Source: an uncultured Croceicoccus sp. (lineage in GTDB: Bacteria; Pseudomonadota; Alphaproteobacteria; Sphingomonadales; Sphingomonadaceae). From it: 53,852 nucleotides of DNA. The notes beneath the pieces were generated by a model, which did not search any database, was not told where the DNA came from, and saw only the letters and a program-made list of their open reading frames with translations. The DNA is taken from the NCBI RefSeq assembly GCF_947496385.1, contig NZ_CANMCP010000012.1, positions 1 to 53,852 on the forward strand, written 5' to 3'. This document shows positions 51,565 to 53,852 of the stretch, in pieces. How positions within the stretch are numbered: position 1 is the first letter of the stretch; every line of letters begins with the position of its first letter. Position numbers and translations under genes: made by a program.

Positions 51565-53442
51565 ATGTTGAACATCAAGGATATCACCGTCCGCCTCGGC
51601 GGCCGTTCCATTCTCGACGGCGCGAGTGCCAGCCTTCCACCGCGTGGCCGGGTCGGGCTCGTGGGGCGCAACGGGGCGGGCAAATCGACGCTGGTGCGCG
51701 TCATCGCCGACATGCTGGAGCCGGACGGCGGCAGCGTCGAGATGCCGAAGGGCAGCCGCATCGGCTATATCGCGCAGGAGGCGCCCGCCGGGCAAGCGAC
51801 CCCGTTCGATACGGTGCTGGCCGCCGATACCGAACGCGCGGCGTTGATGGAGGAGAGCGAAAGCTGCACCGAGCCGGTCCGGCTCGCCGAGGTGCATGAA
51901 CGCCTGCTCGCCATCGATGCCTATTCCGCGCCGGCACGCGCGTCGCGCATCCTCGTGGGCCTGGGGTTCGACGAGGCGGCGCAGCATCGCCCGCTCGACA
52001 GTTTCTCGGGCGGGTGGCGGATGCGCGTGGCGTTGGCCTCGCTGCTGTTTTCGGCGCCGGACCTGCTTTTGCTCGACGAGCCGTCGAACCATCTCGATCT
52101 GGAGGCGGTGTTGTGGCTGGAGGATTTTCTCAAATCCTATCCGGCGACGATCTTGCTGGTGAGCCACGAACGCGATTTTCTCAACAATGTGGTCGATCAT
52201 ATCCTGCATCTGAGCGGGGGGCGGCTCACGATCTATCCCGGCGGCTATGACGCGTTCGAGCGTCAGCGCGCCGAACGGCAGGCGCAACTCGCCTCCGCCA
52301 AGGCGAAGCAGGAGAGCGAGCGCAAGAAGCTGCAGGATTACGTCGCGCGCAATTCGGCGCGTGCGTCGACCGCAAAGCAGGCGCAATCGCGGGCCAAGGC
52401 GCTCGCCCGGATGCAGCCGATTGCGGAGCTGATCGACGATCCCTCGCTGAGCTTCGATTTTCCCAGCCCCGACGAATTGCGCCCGCCGCTCGTCACGCTG
52501 GACGAGGCGAGCGTGGGGTATGACGGCAATCCGGTGCTGCGCCGGCTCGACCTGCGGCTGGACGAGAATGAGCGGATGGCGCTGCTCGGCCGCAACGGCA
52601 ATGGCAAGACGACGCTGGCGCGCCTGCTCGCCGGGCAGCTCGACCCGATCGACGGGGCGATGAATGCCTCGCCCAAAATGCGGGTCGGCTATTTCACGCA
52701 GTATCAGGTCGAGGAACTCGACCGCGGCGATACTCCGCTTCAGCATATGAGCAGGCTGGTGAAGGATGCGAAACCGGCGCAGGTGCGGGCGCAGCTTGGC
52801 CGGTTCGGCTTTTCCGGGCCCAAGGCGGAAACGGAGGTCGGGCGCCTGTCGGGCGGGGAGCGGGCGCGGTTGGCGCTTGCGCTGATCACGCGGGAGGCGC
52901 CGCATATGCTGATCCTCGACGAGCCGACGAACCACCTCGACGTCGACGCGCGCGAGGCATTGACTCAGGCGCTCAACGCCTATTCCGGGGCGGTCGTCAT
53001 CGTCAGCCACGATCGCCACATGCTGGAGATGACGGCGGACCGGCTCGTTCTCGTCGATTCGGGCACGGCGAAGGATTTCGACGGCTCGATCGACGACTAC
53101 ATCGCGTTCGTCCTCGCGAAGGACCCCGGTGAGGGGGTGAAGGGCGATGCGGCCAACGCGAACAACCGCAAGGAGCAACGCCGCGCCAATGCCGAGGCAC
53201 GCGAAAAGAGCCAGGCGCTCAGGAAGGCAGCGCGCAAGGCGGAAAAGGACATGGAAACCCATGCCGCCGCGATTCGCCTCCACGACCAGGCGATGTTCGA
53301 CCCGGGCTCGGCACAGGGCGCGCTGGCGAAGATGACGATGACGGAGCTCATGAAGCGCCGCGCCGAGTTGCAGGACAAGCTCGACGAAGCCGAGGCGCTC
53401 TGGCTCGAGGCGAGTGAAACGCTCGAAGCTGGGGGCGTGTAG
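51565..53442 (+). CDS. ABC-F family ATPase (Uup/EttA-like)
   Basis: 625 residues with two fused ABC domains and no membrane segments. First domain: Walker A GRNGAGKST (34-42), signature SFSGGWRMRVALA, Walker B LLLDEPSNHLD. Second: GRNGNGKTT, LSGGERARLALAL, LILDEPTNHLD. The P-site linker (QRAERQAQLASAKAKQESERKKLQ) lies between, and a C-terminal coiled coil rich in Lys/Arg/Glu ends the protein. ABC-F proteins bind the ribosomal E site and rescue or tune translation; Uup, with such a C-terminal coil, is the closest layout. No other identity can be fixed. Confidence 0.92.
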   Translation: MLNIKDITVRLGGRSILDGASASLPPRGRVGLVGRNGAGKSTLVRVIADMLEPDGGSVEMPKGSRIGYIAQEAPAGQATPFDTVLAADTERAALMEESESCTEPVRLAEVHERLLAIDAYSAPARASRILVGLGFDEAAQHRPLDSFSGGWRMRVALASLLFSAPDLLLLDEPSNHLDLEAVLWLEDFLKSYPATILLVSHERDFLNNVVDHILHLSGGRLTIYPGGYDAFERQRAERQAQLASAKAKQESERKKLQDYVARNSARASTAKQAQSRAKALARMQPIAELIDDPSLSFDFPSPDELRPPLVTLDEASVGYDGNPVLRRLDLRLDENERMALLGRNGNGKTTLARLLAGQLDPIDGAMNASPKMRVGYFTQYQVEELDRGDTPLQHMSRLVKDAKPAQVRAQLGRFGFSGPKAETEVGRLSGGERARLALALITREAPHMLILDEPTNHLDVDAREALTQALNAYSGAVVIVSHDRHMLEMTADRLVLVDSGTAKDFDGSIDDYIAFVLAKDPGEGVKGDAANANNRKEQRRANAEAREKSQALRKAARKAEKDMETHAAAIRLHDQAMFDPGSAQGALAKMTMTELMKRRAELQDKLDEAEALWLEASETLEAGGV

Positions 53443-53443
53443 G

Positions 53444-53704
53444 ATGGACCTCGACGACCAGCTGCAGCGCTATTTCGCCACGCGTGACCCGGAACAGATC
53501 AGCCCGGGCGCGCTCTCGGCGGGGCTCGACCGGATGGCAGTCGACCTTGGCATGGAGGAGGACGCGGGGCGGCGTTTCGCGCTCTGGTCACTGATGTTGA
53601 TGCTTGGGCGGGCACCGTCCATCGATTCGACATTCGAGAGTGCCGACGAGCGGGTAGCGGCACGAAACATGGCCGCGATTATGGAGGGAGAGGCGGAGCG
53701 TTAA
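53444..53704 (+). CDS. Small hypothetical protein downstream of ABC-F
   Basis: 86 residues, acidic and helical: MDLDDQLQRYFATRDPEQISPGALSAGLDRMAVDLGMEEDAGRRFALWSLMLMLGRAPSIDSTFE. I recognise no family. ATG 53444 begins one base after the ABC-F stop codon, with GTAGG as ribosome site, so it is translationally coupled and could be a partner of the ATPase. Confidence 0.65.
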   Translation: MDLDDQLQRYFATRDPEQISPGALSAGLDRMAVDLGMEEDAGRRFALWSLMLMLGRAPSIDSTFESADERVAARNMAAIMEGEAER

Positions 53705-53767
53705 CCAGATTAGCGACGCAAAGCCGCCATTTTCCGGCCAAATCGTAAAAAAATCGCCATGAACGCC

Positions 53768-53780
53768 ATAAAATTGTAAT
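53768..53780 (+). promoter_or_regulatory. AT-rich UP-element-like tract
   Basis: ATAAAATTGTAAT just upstream of the terminal promoter's -35 box, with a second A-run at 53741-53754. In this GC-rich genome such tracts stand out and resemble the UP elements of rRNA promoters. Confidence 0.45.
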
Positions 53781-53787
53781 CCATGTG

Positions 53788-53816
53788 TTGACCGAATCGA
53801 GAGTGCCCCATATATG
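53788..53816 (+). promoter_or_regulatory. Strong sigma-70 promoter reading out of the window
   Basis: TTGACC (53788-53793), 17-base spacer, TATATG (53811-53816): the best promoter in the window. No coding start follows before the end. The remaining 36 bases include a small CGCT/AGCG hairpin (53838-53849). It may drive an rRNA operon or other stable RNA beyond the edge. Confidence 0.65.
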
Positions 53817-53852
53817 CCCTCTCACCGGACGGCGAGACGCTCTCTAGCGGGG

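Noticed and set aside
53701-53715. CtrA box at the start of the terminal intergenic region
   Set aside because: TTAA is followed by TTAG after five bases, not seven, so the spacing is wrong.

Overview
The window is high-GC, densely packed bacterial DNA. It is almost certainly from an alphaproteobacterium of the order Sphingomonadales, and the gene set looks like the Erythrobacteraceae/Sphingomonadaceae. That is an inference from the gene content: an Rrf2-sufB-DUF559-sufC-sufD-sufS-MIP18-sufA operon, a fused ThiS-ThiG, DUF2093, DUF4396 and DUF2141 proteins, MmcB under an alphaproteobacterial GTTC-N7-GTTC SOS box, and a sphingomonad-type LytS/LytTR pair. I recognise about 57 protein genes and one tRNA. 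I saw no intact insertion sequence, prophage or CRISPR array.

Region 1 (1-12.9 kb) is mostly oxidative metabolism. A VOC-fold protein (cut by the window edge) and a FAD aromatic-hydroxylase-like enzyme lie divergent to a PoxB-type pyruvate:quinone oxidoreductase. A small lipoprotein and a DUF4396 membrane protein follow. On the opposite strand is a four-gene cyoABCD bo3-type quinol oxidase operon with 4-base ATGA overlaps. Divergent from it lies an AcoR-like regulator that lacks its AAA+ domain, followed by an acetaldehyde-type dehydrogenase and a zinc alcohol dehydrogenase. Together these enzymes could oxidise ethanol, acetaldehyde and pyruvate to acetate and feed electrons to quinone and O2.

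Region 2 (12.8-31.7 kb) begins with a probable integrase remnant on the 3' side of tRNA-Arg(CCG). It continues with SOS-regulated mmcB, a sterol-desaturase/DUF2141 pair, a CitE-like lyase, a PAS-like protein with an App1-like phosphatidate phosphatase, and an envelope cluster. That cluster runs M48 protease-TPR, DsbA-like, second M48 protease, LytS kinase, LytTR regulator, nadC. Then come tadA, rpmB, a phytase-like esterase, an M23 lipoprotein, DUF2093, xseA, purD and a PfkB kinase.

Region 3 (31.7-42.1 kb) holds a CysZ/EI24-like membrane protein, a small lipoprotein and the complete suf iron-sulfur operon, which runs right to left under an Rrf2 regulator with an 11-bp palindrome upstream. A DUF885 lipoprotein and pyrD follow.

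Region 4 (42.1-53.85 kb) holds a gamma-glutamyltransferase lipoprotein, a long-chain acyl-CoA ligase, an unrecognised 181-residue protein, the ThiS-ThiG fusion, MerC, heme A synthase CtaA, a membrane GGDEF cyclase with a structured leader, a stand-alone UVR-motif protein and an ABC-F ATPase with a small partner. The window ends in a strong promoter with an AT-rich upstream tract, perhaps that of an rRNA operon just outside.

All identifications are from reading the sequence; no database search was run. The regulatory sites are pattern matches only.
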